From the NCBI RefSeq assembly GCF_050433395.1, contig NZ_JBNPXH010000016.1:1-64000 (forward strand): a stretch of 64,000 bases of DNA. Direction: 5' to 3'. Position 1 is the stretch's first letter, and each line of letters starts with the position of its first letter. Shown one piece after another: positions 28,381 to 37,742 of the stretch. Source of the stretch: Mobilitalea torta. Lineage in GTDB: Bacteria; Bacillota; Clostridia; Lachnospirales; Lachnospiraceae. The position numbers and the translations under genes are program-made. The notes beneath the pieces are model-generated. The model searched no databases. It was not told the origin of the DNA and worked only from the letters and a program-made list of their open reading frames with translations.

Positions 28381-28836
28381 ATGCAGATCACATATAGAAA
28401 TGCAACGATTGATGATATAGATTTTCTGGTTGAAAGCAGATTGGATTTTATCCATAGGACACCTGCGGATGAGAGCTACGAGTTTATAAAAAGTAATTTA
28501 TACAGCTATTTTGAACAGGGCTTCAAGGAAAATCAATGCGATATTGTATTGGCGGAGGCTAATTCATCCGTTGTTGGCACCGGTATTATTTTCTATTATA
28601 ATTCCGTTCCTTCCTCTTTCAATCCATGGGGAAAAAACGCTTACATTACGAGTATATTCGTAAATGAGAAATACAGGCGCCAGGGCATTGCATCGATTAT
28701 CTTAGATAAATTAATCAAAGCAGCTATGCTTAAAGAATATCATGTCTTTTTGCTGCAGGAAACTGACGTGGGAAGACCTCTTTATGAGAAATATGGATTC
28801 CATGAAGGGAAAAAAGGAATGATATTAAAGCTATGA
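28381..28836 (+). CDS. GNAT-family N-acetyltransferase
   Basis: 151 residues: ITYRNATIDDIDFLVESRLDFI at the N-terminus, the acetyl-CoA loop IFVNEKYRRQGIASIILDKLI (about 101-121), and RPLYEKYGFHEGKKGMILK at the end. A GTGGAGGGAAA ribosome site precedes the ATG. Single-gene unit; substrate unknown. Confidence 0.88.
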   Translation: MQITYRNATIDDIDFLVESRLDFIHRTPADESYEFIKSNLYSYFEQGFKENQCDIVLAEANSSVVGTGIIFYYNSVPSSFNPWGKNAYITSIFVNEKYRRQGIASIILDKLIKAAMLKEYHVFLLQETDVGRPLYEKYGFHEGKKGMILKL

Positions 28837-28910
28837 TAATAATTCGTTTGATTGACATATATGGGTTTGAGCATATTATTGAAATGAAAGTCCGGTAAAC
28901 AGGAGAGAAA

Positions 28911-29254
28911 ATGGAGATAGCAGTTTTAAGTGATATACATAGCAACTACTTGGCATTGGAAAAATGCTTGCCATCCTCCATGGAACAGAAAATGAGTGGA
29001 GCGAAGAATATTTCCAGCTGGATTATGAAAGGCAGGACCTGTTAGATGCATATGAGACCAGCGGTCTCAGTAAAATCGCGCCAATGTGGGTTGTATTGGT
29101 GAAAGAAGTTATAAAAACAGGAAAAGATGTAACTGCAGATGTTCTGTCAAGAGCGATGGAGCTGTGCAGGAAGTAAACCGGAGAAGCTGTTTGGCCGTTC
29201 ATCGCCGAGAAGTATTGGGAAAGCGCGGTTAGAGAGCAGGGGATAAGTTTTTAA
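28911..29254 (+). pseudogene. YfcE-like metallophosphoesterase, internally deleted
   Basis: The ATG at 28911 starts a normal phosphoesterase N-terminus (MEIAVLSDIHSNYLALEKC), then within about 20 codons the sequence jumps to the C-terminus of the same family in a different frame (from about 28966: FQLDYERQDLLDAYETSGLS, MWVVLVKEVIKTGKD). Most of the catalytic domain, probably well over 100 residues, is missing. A TAA at 29174 interrupts the tail, and the frame resumes (TGEAVWPFIAEKYWESAV) to TAA at 29252. Three lesions make this clearly dead. Confidence 0.85.
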
Positions 29255-29303
29255 ATCCTTGTTGATATATTTCTAAGCGAGATAGAATAGGAGGAGTGTG
29301 CGG

Positions 29304-29666
29304 ATGAGAAAAATAAAATTAGTTAGTATAATCGGAGTATTAATTGCGGGAGCCCTTTTCTATTATATATGGAGTGCAAGCGCCGTGCTGGCTGAGATGC
29401 ATAGAGATGTAAAGAAAACAGAAATGGTTGCCAGCAGCATTGGATTCGGACTTGATGAAAAAGAGGAAATAACCATCCATGTAAAATCATCTATTTACGA
29501 AGGAGACGCGCTGATTACATTGCAGAACGAAAACAATGAGGTCCTATATACATTTGATACAGACTGTTCACAGAAGGAGACTTTTTCTATAGAGGCAGGG
29601 AGTTATAAGCTTCGTGTTGACAGCGATCAAGTCAGAGGAAAATTTGATATTGTTGTTCGAAGGTGA
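29304..29666 (+). CDS. Small membrane-anchored or secreted hypothetical protein
   Basis: 120 residues from the ATG at 29304, behind GGAGGAG. One N-terminal hydrophobic segment (about 4-26: IKLVSIIGVLIAGALFYYIW) is followed by an extracytoplasmic beta-rich domain (EITIHVKSSIYEGDALITLQ, FSIEAGSYKLRVDSDQ) resembling small beta-sandwich lipoprotein-like domains. There is no lipobox cysteine. Not recognised as any named family. Confidence 0.7.
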   Translation: MRKIKLVSIIGVLIAGALFYYIWSASAVLAEMHRDVKKTEMVASSIGFGLDEKEEITIHVKSSIYEGDALITLQNENNEVLYTFDTDCSQKETFSIEAGSYKLRVDSDQVRGKFDIVVRR

Positions 29667-29741
29667 ATGAGGTAAATGAATCCAAGAGCATCCATTCAGA
29701 TCGGAGAAATAATGGCATCAAGACTAATACACTAATGAAAC

Positions 29742-29784
29742 CAATACAAAAACTCCCTTGAAAATCGAGGGAGTTTTTGTATTG
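29742..29784. terminator. Bidirectional terminator between convergent genes
   Basis: A 17-bp perfect stem with A-rich left arm and T-rich right arm (CAATACAAAAACTCCCT, 9-nt loop) lies between the convergent hypothetical gene and the LRR gene, and can end transcripts from both. Confidence 0.93.
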
Positions 29785-29811
29785 ATATGCATATGGCTTT
29801 TCCTTGTTCAG

Positions 29812-32106
29812 CTATTCAAACTCAAAGGGAAGTTGATTGGCAAGTGCAAATTCATGGGCTGCGGAACCAGGGCTGCAATAAATAATCTGTCCGCTTGCAT
29901 TATTCCAGTTATAGAACGCTTTGTCCTCAATCTTTTGCAGGGAATCCGGAATATGAATTCTGTTTAACACCGGTCCCCAGGCAAAGGTATAGTTCTTTAC
30001 TTCTGTCAGACTGTCCGAAAGCCAGACTTCTTCCAAAGACTCACAGCTGTTGAAGGAGTAAGGTTCCAGTGTGGTGAGGCTATTGGGCAGACGCAGGGTA
30101 GAAAGTCCGGAATAGGAAAATGCATATTTTTCAATTGTTGTAAGGGTGCCGGGGAAGTCTATCTGTCTCAGGTTTGCGCAGTCGCTGAAAGCGGAGCTCT
30201 TAATGATCTGCAGCTTTGCAGGAAGCTGAACCTCCCGGAGGCTCTTACAGTTGTAAAATGCCTTGACCGGGATCGTTGTGATGCTGTCCGGAAGCACTAC
30301 CTTGGTCAGCGTGTTGTTATCCTTAAAGATCGAAGTAACAAGAGCTCTGACATTGGAAGGAAGCGTAAGCTCCGATGCCGTACCCGTATATTTTACAAGG
30401 AAGCCATTGTTTGTGATCACCATATGGTCGAATTCCTGGTTCTGAACCCATTTCGTTCCGATAAATGACCCGCTGCCCAGGGATTGAAGGGACTTGGGCA
30501 AGGTGATATCCGTAAGAGCGGCGCAACCCCTGAACACATTGTTCCCCATGCTGAATACTCCATCCGGCACTGTAACCTGTGTCAGTGAGCGGCAAGTACC
30601 GAGAGCGTAATCACCAATGGTTTTTATAGAATCCGGAATTGTTATTGCAGTTAATGAAGTACAACCGTTCAGCAGAAAGTCCGGCAAATGGATAAGCCCA
30701 GGGGGGAGTGTGATTTCCCTTAAATTAACGCATTCGCTGAACGCAGCCTGACCAATCAGGGTGATCCCTTCCGGCAGCGAGAGCTTCTCTAGCTGGTGGC
30801 ATTGGCTGAAAGCCTCACTGCCAATGGTTTGCAGGCTTGTGGGGAAACTGATGTCAGCCAGAGTGGTACAATGCAAAAAGGCAGCGTTTCCGATGCTTAC
30901 CACCGTGCTGGGCAGGGTCACCTTCTGCAGCTTGAGACAATGGCTGAACAAGCGGGAACCGAGCCGTGTAATCCCTTTCGGAATCTCCATGGAGGTCAGC
31001 TGCTTACAATTCTGGAAAACACCATCACCAAGATACTGGAGCTGTTCCGGTAAAGTGATGGAGGTGACTGCAGAACAATCCTGGAAGGCTTCATTTCCGA
31101 TGTAGGTGACAGAAGCCGGTATTGTAATGGATTTAAGCGAGGAGCATTGAGCCAGGGTACCCTCAGCGATTGTCTCCAGCTGCTTCGGGAGAGAGATGCT
31201 CTTTAATGAGCTGCAGCCGTAGAATGCATAGGCACCAATTCGGTCAACGCTATCCGGAATATTAACGGAGGTCAGCTTGCGGCATCCCATAAGCATCCCG
31301 TAGGGGATTGCGGTAAGTTTGCCGGGAAGCCTCAGTGTGGTCAGCTTATCGCAATAGGAAAAGGCGTAAGAACCAATCTCAGTTACCGTATCAGGAAGAG
31401 TAATTGAGGTCAGACTGCCGCAGTTAGAGAAGGTCTCCTCGAATATGGTGGTTACACCGTTAGGAATGTTGATCTTCTTAAGCTTATAGCAACTGCGGAA
31501 GGCCTGCTTGCTCAGGTGCTGAAACCCTTCCGGAAGAGTAATTGAAGTTAAGGCTCCGCATCCCTCGAAGGCTCTTGTGGCAATATAATAAAGCTTGCTG
31601 TCCTTTGGGATAGTGACGGTTTTTAAGGAATAGCACCAACGGAAGGCCTCGATACTGATGAATTTCACCGAACGGGGCAGGGTGATAGCAGTCAGCTTCT
31701 GACAATTGGAAAAGGCACCCTCCCCTATATAGGTCAATTTTTCCGGCAGGGTAATGCTTTTCAGAGAATAGCAGTTGAGGAATGCCCGGAAGGGAAGCCG
31801 CTTTACTCCCTCAGGCAGGTTTATCTTCTGTAAAGAGCCGCAATTGGCAAAAGCCTCTTCTTCAATCACGGTAACCCCGGCAGGAAGCTGAATGGTCTTT
31901 ACCGTGCCATTGTCGAAAAAGGCACGCTTGCCAATGGTGGTAACCCGTTCGGGAACAGTTACTGTTTTGTCGGATCCCGTATAGGCCACAAGTACGCCGT
32001 CTTTGATTAGAAAATCATTTGAGGCCGCTTTTGCCGGTCTTGCAGCCAATAGACACAGGCATAGGAAAAACAGAATACCGGCCATCTTTTTTAATCGAAT
32101 ACTCAT
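29812..32106 (-). CDS. Secreted leucine-rich-repeat (LRR_5, BspA-like) protein
   Basis: 764 residues from the ATG at 32106, which follows GGAGGTG; the upstream ATG at 32154 lacks a site and would bury the signal peptide. The signal peptide is about 1-30 (ending ARPAKAA). The rest is about 28 LRR_5 repeats of 23 residues of the form LPxxLxxIGxxAFxxCxxLxxIT. This fold forms an extended solenoid used for adhesion in Treponema BspA-like proteins. No SLH, LPXTG or glucan-binding anchor follows, so it may be released. The terminal module (YNWNNASGQIIYCSPGSAAH) caps the array. Confidence 0.92.
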   Translation of the reverse strand: MSIRLKKMAGILFFLCLCLLAARPAKAASNDFLIKDGVLVAYTGSDKTVTVPERVTTIGKRAFFDNGTVKTIQLPAGVTVIEEEAFANCGSLQKINLPEGVKRLPFRAFLNCYSLKSITLPEKLTYIGEGAFSNCQKLTAITLPRSVKFISIEAFRWCYSLKTVTIPKDSKLYYIATRAFEGCGALTSITLPEGFQHLSKQAFRSCYKLKKINIPNGVTTIFEETFSNCGSLTSITLPDTVTEIGSYAFSYCDKLTTLRLPGKLTAIPYGMLMGCRKLTSVNIPDSVDRIGAYAFYGCSSLKSISLPKQLETIAEGTLAQCSSLKSITIPASVTYIGNEAFQDCSAVTSITLPEQLQYLGDGVFQNCKQLTSMEIPKGITRLGSRLFSHCLKLQKVTLPSTVVSIGNAAFLHCTTLADISFPTSLQTIGSEAFSQCHQLEKLSLPEGITLIGQAAFSECVNLREITLPPGLIHLPDFLLNGCTSLTAITIPDSIKTIGDYALGTCRSLTQVTVPDGVFSMGNNVFRGCAALTDITLPKSLQSLGSGSFIGTKWVQNQEFDHMVITNNGFLVKYTGTASELTLPSNVRALVTSIFKDNNTLTKVVLPDSITTIPVKAFYNCKSLREVQLPAKLQIIKSSAFSDCANLRQIDFPGTLTTIEKYAFSYSGLSTLRLPNSLTTLEPYSFNSCESLEEVWLSDSLTEVKNYTFAWGPVLNRIHIPDSLQKIEDKAFYNWNNASGQIIYCSPGSAAHEFALANQLPFEFE

Positions 32107-32184
32107 AATACACCTCCAATTATACACATGGTAGCAGTCTTGTGCTATATCCATATTCTATTCCATAAAGTATGGTCACACAAG

Positions 32185-32586
32185 TTAATTTTTCCTTAAG
32201 ATGCTATCGCCTTCCTTATCAATATGAAATATCCCGATCTCCCTGTAATGCTGGATTTTATAATCGACAATGCAGAGACTGTTTTGAAGAAGTTCCATCT
32301 GCTTTAAGATAGAGGCACGGTGCTTCTCAAGCACCTCCCTGCGCTCTTCGCAGGTGGACTCACCCTTTAAACATAGCTCCATAAAATGCTTGATATCCTG
32401 AATTGGCATTCCGCTGTTTTTCAGGCAACAAATTAAACCCAGCCATTCAAGCTCTGTTTCGCTGAAAGACCGGATACCGGAACTGGTCCGCTTAAGAGTA
32501 GGAAGCAGCCCTTCTTTATCGTAATAACGGAGGGCGGAAGGTGTTAGGTTAAGTTTTTTCGCTACCTGTTGGATAGAATAAGTCAT
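32185..32586 (-). CDS. MerR-family transcriptional regulator
   Basis: 133 residues. The N-terminal winged helix (YSIQQVAKKLNLTPSALRYY, about 3-22, then DKEGLLPTLKRTSSGIRSFS) is typical. A coiled-coil dimerisation helix follows (EERREVLEKHRASILKQMEL). No conserved metal-binding cysteine set is visible; it matches MerR regulators of aldehyde or oxidative-stress genes. It is divergent from the aldo/keto reductase, whose promoter has the long spacer that MerR proteins act on. Confidence 0.9.
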   Translation of the reverse strand: MTYSIQQVAKKLNLTPSALRYYDKEGLLPTLKRTSSGIRSFSETELEWLGLICCLKNSGMPIQDIKHFMELCLKGESTCEERREVLEKHRASILKQMELLQNSLCIVDYKIQHYREIGIFHIDKEGDSILRKN

Positions 32587-32697
32587 AGCATGAAACCTCC
32601 TGAAATACTGAATTTTTGAATAAATTTTTTGTGCAAGGCTAAAATAGGGAATGACGAATTTTACTTTTTCATTTTACAAAAACTTTGTATAAAACTA

Positions 32698-32728
32698 TTG
32701 ACTTAAAGTAAACTTTAACAGTTATAAT
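32698..32728 (+). promoter_or_regulatory. MerR-type promoter with 19-bp spacer
   Basis: TTGACT at 32698-32703 and TATAAT at 32723-32728 are 19 bp apart, with a near-palindrome TTAAAGTAAACTTTAA inside the spacer. A 19-bp spacer holding a dyad is the hallmark of MerR-activated promoters. It drives the aldo/keto reductase and lies beside the divergent merR-like gene. Confidence 0.85.
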
Positions 32729-32777
32729 AAATATTGTCAATGAGTTGATCTTAACATAGAAAAGGAGGATGTGTTCT

Positions 32778-33581
32778 ATGATATTACAGGATACTTTTAC
32801 ATTGAGAAATGGAATTAAAATGCCGAAGCTGGGGCTTGGAACCTGGCAGATACCGGAAGGAGAGGAAGCATATCAATCAGTGCTTTGGGCTTTGAAGCAC
32901 GGTTACAGGCATATTGATACGGCAATGGCTTACGGCAATGAAGCTAGTGTGGGCAGAGCCATTAAGGCTTCCGGGATTCCCAGGGAGGAGATCTTTGTTA
33001 CGACAAAGCTTCCGGCTCAGTTCAAGGGCTATGAAATTGCCCTTGAATGCTTTGAGAAATCCCTGGCGGCATTGGACATGGATTATATTGATCTGTATTT
33101 GATTCATGCTCCCTGGCCTTGGGATAAAATCGGACTGGATTGCACCGAAGGCAACATCAGCAGCTGGAAAGCCTTTGAAGAAATCTATGACAGCGGCAGG
33201 GTGAAGGCAATCGGTATTTCCAACTTTGAACCGAAGCATATGGAGCCGCTTCTTGCCATGTGCAAGCATGTACCCATGGTGAATCAGATTCGTTTTCATA
33301 TCGGTGACCGCCAGGAAGAGGTGGTTGATTACTGCCAGAAGCACGATATCCTGATTACCGCATATTCTCCTCTGGCGACGGGCCGGATTATTAACAACGA
33401 AGCAATTGTAAGAATGGCAGAGAAATATAAGGTGACCCCTGCACAGCTTTGCATCCGTTATTGCCTGGAGAAGGAGATGGTCGTAATCCCTAAGTCAACC
33501 AAGGAGGAACGCATTCTGTCAAATGCGCAGGTGGAATTTAAGATCAGTGCAGAGGATATGAAGGAGCTGGACCGAATATAG
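32778..33581 (+). CDS. Aldo/keto reductase
   Basis: 267 residues. The ATG at 32778 has AGGAGG at a good distance; the ATG at 32769 abuts that site. Family marks: LGLGTWQIPEG, the catalytic Asp and Tyr in IDTAMAYGNE (about 41-50), the Lys in TTKLPA, the His in YLIHAPWPWD, GISNFEPKHM, and the NADPH-binding IPKSTKEERI near the C-terminus. It reduces aldehydes or ketones with NADPH. Control by the divergent MerR protein suggests induction by a reactive carbonyl or electrophile; that is inference. Confidence 0.92.
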   Translation: MILQDTFTLRNGIKMPKLGLGTWQIPEGEEAYQSVLWALKHGYRHIDTAMAYGNEASVGRAIKASGIPREEIFVTTKLPAQFKGYEIALECFEKSLAALDMDYIDLYLIHAPWPWDKIGLDCTEGNISSWKAFEEIYDSGRVKAIGISNFEPKHMEPLLAMCKHVPMVNQIRFHIGDRQEEVVDYCQKHDILITAYSPLATGRIINNEAIVRMAEKYKVTPAQLCIRYCLEKEMVVIPKSTKEERILSNAQVEFKISAEDMKELDRI

Positions 33582-33810
33582 AAATAAACGGTCAGAGATA
33601 GAGCGGGTTTTCTGAAAAAGAAAGATCATGCCGTCTGGGTTTTATAGTTTAGCTGGGGATGACCGGTTGAGCTTTAATATTCAGGCGGCGTTTTTTAACA
33701 AATGTATTGCTATCCCCAATAAAATGTATTAATATGTTAAAAAGATAACATGTTGAACGTGTTACAAGCACCTTGTGACTCTTTTATCAATAATATTAGG
33801 GGGATATACA

Positions 33811-34845
33811 ATGGACAATTCTGCTATGACAATGATGGAAGCACCAAAGAAAGTAAGGAAGGGCATTCCGGGGAGCACCCTGAAGCTGATAGCAATTATC
33901 GTAATGCTGATCGATCATACGGCGGCGACGATTCTGGATCGGATACTGCAGATCAGAGGTACGGAGAGTCTTAATGGGACGGATATCCAGGCGTCCATGA
34001 ATTTTTTGATAGATAATGCCGGAATTTATACTGCCAATCTCATAATGAGATTGATCGGCAGAATTGCATTCCCCATTTTCTGTTTCCTGTTGGTGGAGGG
34101 CTTTAAATATACACGCAATAAATGGAACTATGCCATAAGGCTGGGCATCTTTGCCCTGGTATCGGAGATCCCTTTTGATCTGGCCCTTAAAGGTAAGCTG
34201 CTGGAGTTTTCTTATCAAAATGTATATTTTACTTTATTGATCGGTCTGTTAGCCATGATAGGATTTGAGCTGGTCAGAGAGAGACTGGCGGATAAGAAAT
34301 GGCTGCCGCTGCTGGCGGTAGGAGGTGCCATTGCGGCAGGCTGCATGATCGCCTATGGTTTTTATTTCATCGTTCAGTTTGTCAGCGTAGTTCTCAGCAC
34401 GGCGCAATTAGGATCGTATATCCGGCTGGAGACCGGAGCTTATATTACCATGGGAATTGTAACATCCCTTTTGGCTCTGCTGGTTTACTGGATCATAGGC
34501 AAAAAAGGAACAAGGCAGAAGGCGGGTATTTTATATGCCGATTTACTGATTCTGATTGCCGGGATGGCCTTGGCTCAGTATCTGAAAACGGATTATTCCG
34601 CCTTTGGAGTGCTGACTATTGCAGTGGTATATTGGCTGCGCAGGAGTAATGTCAAGGCAGTTCTGGGAGCCTGCATAACGCTGACAGTCATGAGCATCAT
34701 AGAAGCAACGGCATTCTTAGCTTTGATTCCCGCTGCAATGTATAATGGTACGAGAGGGTGGAGGATGAAGTATGTATTCTATGTGTTCTACCCGGCGCAC
34801 CTGTTGATTTTATATCTGATCTGCCGAATTATGAAGCTTGTATAA
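33811..34845 (+). CDS. TraX-family membrane protein
   Basis: 344 residues from the ATG at 33811 behind AGGGGGAT. The TraX signature is present near the N-terminus (GSTLKLIAIIVMLIDHTAA) with several further membrane spans, and MRLIGRIAFPIFCFLLVEGF. TraX acetylates F-pilin in E. coli plasmids, but chromosomal Firmicute members are probably membrane O-acyltransferase-like enzymes with other substrates. No conjugation genes are next to it. Confidence 0.85.
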   Translation: MDNSAMTMMEAPKKVRKGIPGSTLKLIAIIVMLIDHTAATILDRILQIRGTESLNGTDIQASMNFLIDNAGIYTANLIMRLIGRIAFPIFCFLLVEGFKYTRNKWNYAIRLGIFALVSEIPFDLALKGKLLEFSYQNVYFTLLIGLLAMIGFELVRERLADKKWLPLLAVGGAIAAGCMIAYGFYFIVQFVSVVLSTAQLGSYIRLETGAYITMGIVTSLLALLVYWIIGKKGTRQKAGILYADLLILIAGMALAQYLKTDYSAFGVLTIAVVYWLRRSNVKAVLGACITLTVMSIIEATAFLALIPAAMYNGTRGWRMKYVFYVFYPAHLLILYLICRIMKLV

Positions 34846-34892
34846 TAGAACAGCCCCGGCGTCTTAAACGCTGGGGCTGTTCTATTATACAA
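34846..34892. terminator. Bidirectional terminator
   Basis: AATAGAACAGCCCC and GGGGCTGTTCTATT form a long stem with an inner GGCG/CGCT extension. It lies between the convergent TraX-like gene and the histidine kinase gene. Confidence 0.9.
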
Positions 34893-34911
34893 GGCACCGC
34901 TTTGGAAGCAG

Positions 34912-35835
34912 TCAGCTATCCGCTGGAAAATGTAAGGTAATGGATATCTTTTTATCCTTATAATCCGCGGTGATGGAACCGCCCATACGTTCCGTCAGAA
35001 GCTTTGCGATAGACAGGCCGAGACCGGTGGAATTTACAGCGGTTTCTACTGTATAGAACCGGTCAAAAAGCCGGCCTACCATAACAGGAGTCAGATTTTC
35101 AGCCGTATTGGTGAAGATCATTGTTCCATTTTCCAGTAATGTGACACGGAGATCGCCATCACTGTATTTCAGCGAATTGCTGAGGACGTTCCCCAGAATA
35201 CGGGATAGGGCAGCGTGGTTCAGAGTCCGGGTCACCTCCTGTTTGGGAATGGAGATGACCGGTATAATCTGTCTCCCGGTCAAGGCTCCATAATAGGAGG
35301 CCAGGCTGTCTTCCAGAACACGGTTTAAGGACAGCAATTCCCTTGTCTCATCCTTGGTGGAGATGATAACGGAGTATCGGAAGAGTTCTTCCGTAAGCTG
35401 CTTCAGCATTTCCGAACGGTTTTTGATCATGGAAAGGTACCGCTTTGCGGCCTCTGACGAAACATAGGATAGGTGCTGGCCGTCTGCCGTTGTTTCTCCC
35501 CGTTCTAATAAATCCAGATAGCCGCAGATGGCAGTCAGGGGTGTCCGCAGATCATGGGCAATATTCGTAACGGCTTCTTTTAGCTCCAGATCGCCTTGCT
35601 GAAAGCGGCGGCGTTCCAGCCGCAGAAATCGAAGCTGGATATTGAGTTCCAATGCCAGCCTGCGCATATAGGGGTCACGGGACGACAGGGAAATCAAGGT
35701 ATTGGTATCCTGCTCCAGCTTAAGGGTAAAATCCGCACAGATTTCGCGGGCAGCCCCGTGAAGCGATATGATTTTACATAGTAAAAGCAGGATGATAATC
35801 ATAAGAACCCCGCATAAGATACCCAGCCAGAACAT
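34912..35835 (-). CDS. Sensor histidine kinase
   Basis: 307 residues from the ATG at 35835, behind GAAGGAGGGGG. One membrane span (about 2-24) and almost no extracellular loop precede the kinase: H box NIAHDLRTPLTAICGYLDLL (His about 93), N box LGNVLSNSLKYS, G box GLGLSIAKLLTERMGG. Such small sensor kinases without a sensing domain usually read the state of a partner ABC transporter. It is the fourth gene of a response regulator, ATPase, permease, kinase order on the minus strand. Confidence 0.92.
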   Translation of the reverse strand: MFWLGILCGVLMIIILLLLCKIISLHGAAREICADFTLKLEQDTNTLISLSSRDPYMRRLALELNIQLRFLRLERRRFQQGDLELKEAVTNIAHDLRTPLTAICGYLDLLERGETTADGQHLSYVSSEAAKRYLSMIKNRSEMLKQLTEELFRYSVIISTKDETRELLSLNRVLEDSLASYYGALTGRQIIPVISIPKQEVTRTLNHAALSRILGNVLSNSLKYSDGDLRVTLLENGTMIFTNTAENLTPVMVGRLFDRFYTVETAVNSTGLGLSIAKLLTERMGGSITADYKDKKISITLHFPADS

Positions 35836-35860
35836 GGGACCCCCTCCTTCCTTCAACGTA

Positions 35861-36688
35861 TTACTTCAGATCCTTTCTCCGAAAGAAAAATAAACCGGAC
35901 AAGGATGTTACAATGGTGATAACCAGGGAGTACAGCGGCATCTGCCACAGGTGCTCCGCAGAGCGGTTGGAAATCTGGAAGCTCTGACCGGTAGGAAGAA
36001 AATCATAGAAAAACTCGTAAACTGCCCGTTTGATACCCCGAAGAAAAAGGGGATTGGGCTCAGCCGCACCCGGAGTTACCTTTGTTGTACCGTCAAAGGT
36101 CTCTAACATAAGGTAATTACTGAATGTCTCCGGCTCCTGCAGTCTGGAGTTAATAATGACAGCCAATAAGATCAATGAAACAATGCAGATCATGCTGACA
36201 ATTGCCGTGATTGCTTTATTGGAAATCAACATACCAATCTGGGTGAAGATGGCAGAAAATGCTGCAATCATCATTATGCTGTCCAGAAATAATATAAGGA
36301 TAGTTATGCCGTCCATTTGTATGGGACCTAAAAGCGGAAGGCCGATAATAAGCGTTGTAATGACACCAGCCAGTGACATCAGCAAAGCAGCGGCGGTACA
36401 GACAATCAAATGGGAGAGATAGATGGCATTTCTCGTATGCCCGACTACCAGTTTGTTGCGGAGCGTTCCATCGCTATATTCTGTGCCAAGAAACAGGCTG
36501 CAAAAAACAGCGGTAAGAAAGCCGATGGGAATCGCATACCCAAAAAGTACAACATCCATACTGTTCGGTTCGTAAACGGTTTGCTGGAGTATAACGTTGG
36601 CAATGAGCGCGGACATAACAATTATCCCAAACCAGAAGGACTTTGCCTTTATCAGACGGGAAAAATGGGCTGACAGTAATTTATTCAT
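35861..36688 (-). CDS. ABC-2-type transporter permease
   Basis: 275 residues from the ATG at 36688 behind GGGAGG. Six membrane spans are visible (for example FGIIVMSALIANVIL, YAIPIGFLTAVFCSLFLGTE, ITAIVSMICIVSLILLAVI). It forms the membrane part of an exporter with the ATPase encoded just upstream, whose stop overlaps its start by 8 bp. It resembles lantibiotic-immunity or multidrug ABC-2 permeases rather than the ten-span BceB type. Confidence 0.88.
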   Translation of the reverse strand: MNKLLSAHFSRLIKAKSFWFGIIVMSALIANVILQQTVYEPNSMDVVLFGYAIPIGFLTAVFCSLFLGTEYSDGTLRNKLVVGHTRNAIYLSHLIVCTAAALLMSLAGVITTLIIGLPLLGPIQMDGITILILFLDSIMMIAAFSAIFTQIGMLISNKAITAIVSMICIVSLILLAVIINSRLQEPETFSNYLMLETFDGTTKVTPGAAEPNPLFLRGIKRAVYEFFYDFLPTGQSFQISNRSAEHLWQMPLYSLVITIVTSLSGLFFFRRKDLK

Positions 36689-37595
36689 GCTGTATACCTC
36701 CCATAAGATTGACATAATAGCCCTCCAGGTCTTCGTTGTGTTCCTGTACGGAAATAATTTCACAGTCTACCTTTGCAAGGGACAGAACAAGCTGGGAAAT
36801 ATTCAGCTGGGCAAAAACATCTGCCTCAGTGCCGGAGAGAATGTTATATTCCAGCCCCATGCGGTCCAACACCTGAATCAGAGCCTTAACATCGGTAACC
36901 TCCAGCCGGATACATTTTCTGCATACCGCATCCAGATCTTTTGCGCTGATCTCCTTGATCATCTGGCCGCAGTCGATAAAACCGTAGTGCGTGGCAAGGC
37001 GGGACAGTTCGTCCAGAATATGGCTGGAAATGAGCACGGTGATCTGCTGTTCCCGATTGAGCTTCAAAATCAGCTCACGCATTTCGATAATACCCTGGGG
37101 ATCAAGCCCGTTATTCGGCTCATCCAGCACCAGAAAGTCGGGATCTCCGGCAAGGGCGATGGCAATGCCCAGGCGCTGGCGCATACCGAGAGAAAAATCC
37201 TTTGCCTTCTTCTTGCCGGTACCTTCCAGATCCACCAGCTTAAGTAACTCGGGAATCCCGTCAAACGAAGGGATACCCAGGACCCGGTACTGCTCTTTCA
37301 GATTGTCTGCAGCGGTCATATTGAGATAAATAGAAGGGGTCTCCACCACCGCACCCATGCGTCTGCGGGCCTTTATAATATCTTTTTCAGTATTTTTCCT
37401 GCCGTAGAGGGAGTATTCCCCGGCAGTTGGTATCTGGAGTCCGCTGATGAGCCGGATCAGAGTCGTCTTTCCCGCACCGTTCTTACCGATGAAGCCGTAG
37501 ATAGCGCCTTTCGGAACATGCATGGAAAACTGGTTTAATGCCTTGAAATGACCGTACTGTTTGGTCAGGGCATTTGTTGTTAAAACATATTCCAT
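36681..37595 (-). CDS. ABC transporter ATP-binding protein
   Basis: 304 residues. Walker A GKNGAGKTTLIR (about 37-48), Q loop, signature FSLGMRQRLGIA (about 133-144), Walker B FLVLDEPNNGLD (about 156-167) and the H loop SSHIL are all intact. The C-terminal 90 residues form the extra domain found in bacitracin- and lantibiotic-type ATPases. AAAGGAGG precedes the ATG. It powers the ABC-2 permease; the substrate is probably a cell-envelope-active peptide, by family and by its two-component partners. Confidence 0.93.
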   Translation of the reverse strand: MEYVLTTNALTKQYGHFKALNQFSMHVPKGAIYGFIGKNGAGKTTLIRLISGLQIPTAGEYSLYGRKNTEKDIIKARRRMGAVVETPSIYLNMTAADNLKEQYRVLGIPSFDGIPELLKLVDLEGTGKKKAKDFSLGMRQRLGIAIALAGDPDFLVLDEPNNGLDPQGIIEMRELILKLNREQQITVLISSHILDELSRLATHYGFIDCGQMIKEISAKDLDAVCRKCIRLEVTDVKALIQVLDRMGLEYNILSGTEADVFAQLNISQLVLSLAKVDCEIISVQEHNEDLEGYYVNLMGGIQHE

Positions 37596-37701
37596 TTTTG
37601 TTGCCTCCTTTTCTTATACATAAGAGCAGTCCGTAAAGGGGAACCGCCCGTTGTCCGGGAATAAGATAAATTCCTTAACAACCATAGGCTAACATCAAAG
37701 A

Positions 37702-37742
37702 GTTAAGAAACCGGTAAAGAAAAGGGTTAAGAAATGGTAAAG
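37702..37742 (-). promoter_or_regulatory. Direct repeats, likely response-regulator binding site
   Basis: GTTAAGAAACCGGTAAAG (37702-37719) and GTTAAGAAATGGTAAAG (37726-37742) are direct repeats 24 bp apart, between the response-regulator stop and the ABC operon start. OmpR-type regulators bind such tandem half-sites about two helical turns apart. This suggests the transporter-kinase genes have their own regulated promoter downstream of it. Confidence 0.6.

Noticed and set aside
33811..34845. Conjugation (pilin acetylation) gene because of the TraX match
   Set aside because: No pilin or transfer genes are near; chromosomal TraX-like proteins are common in Clostridia.
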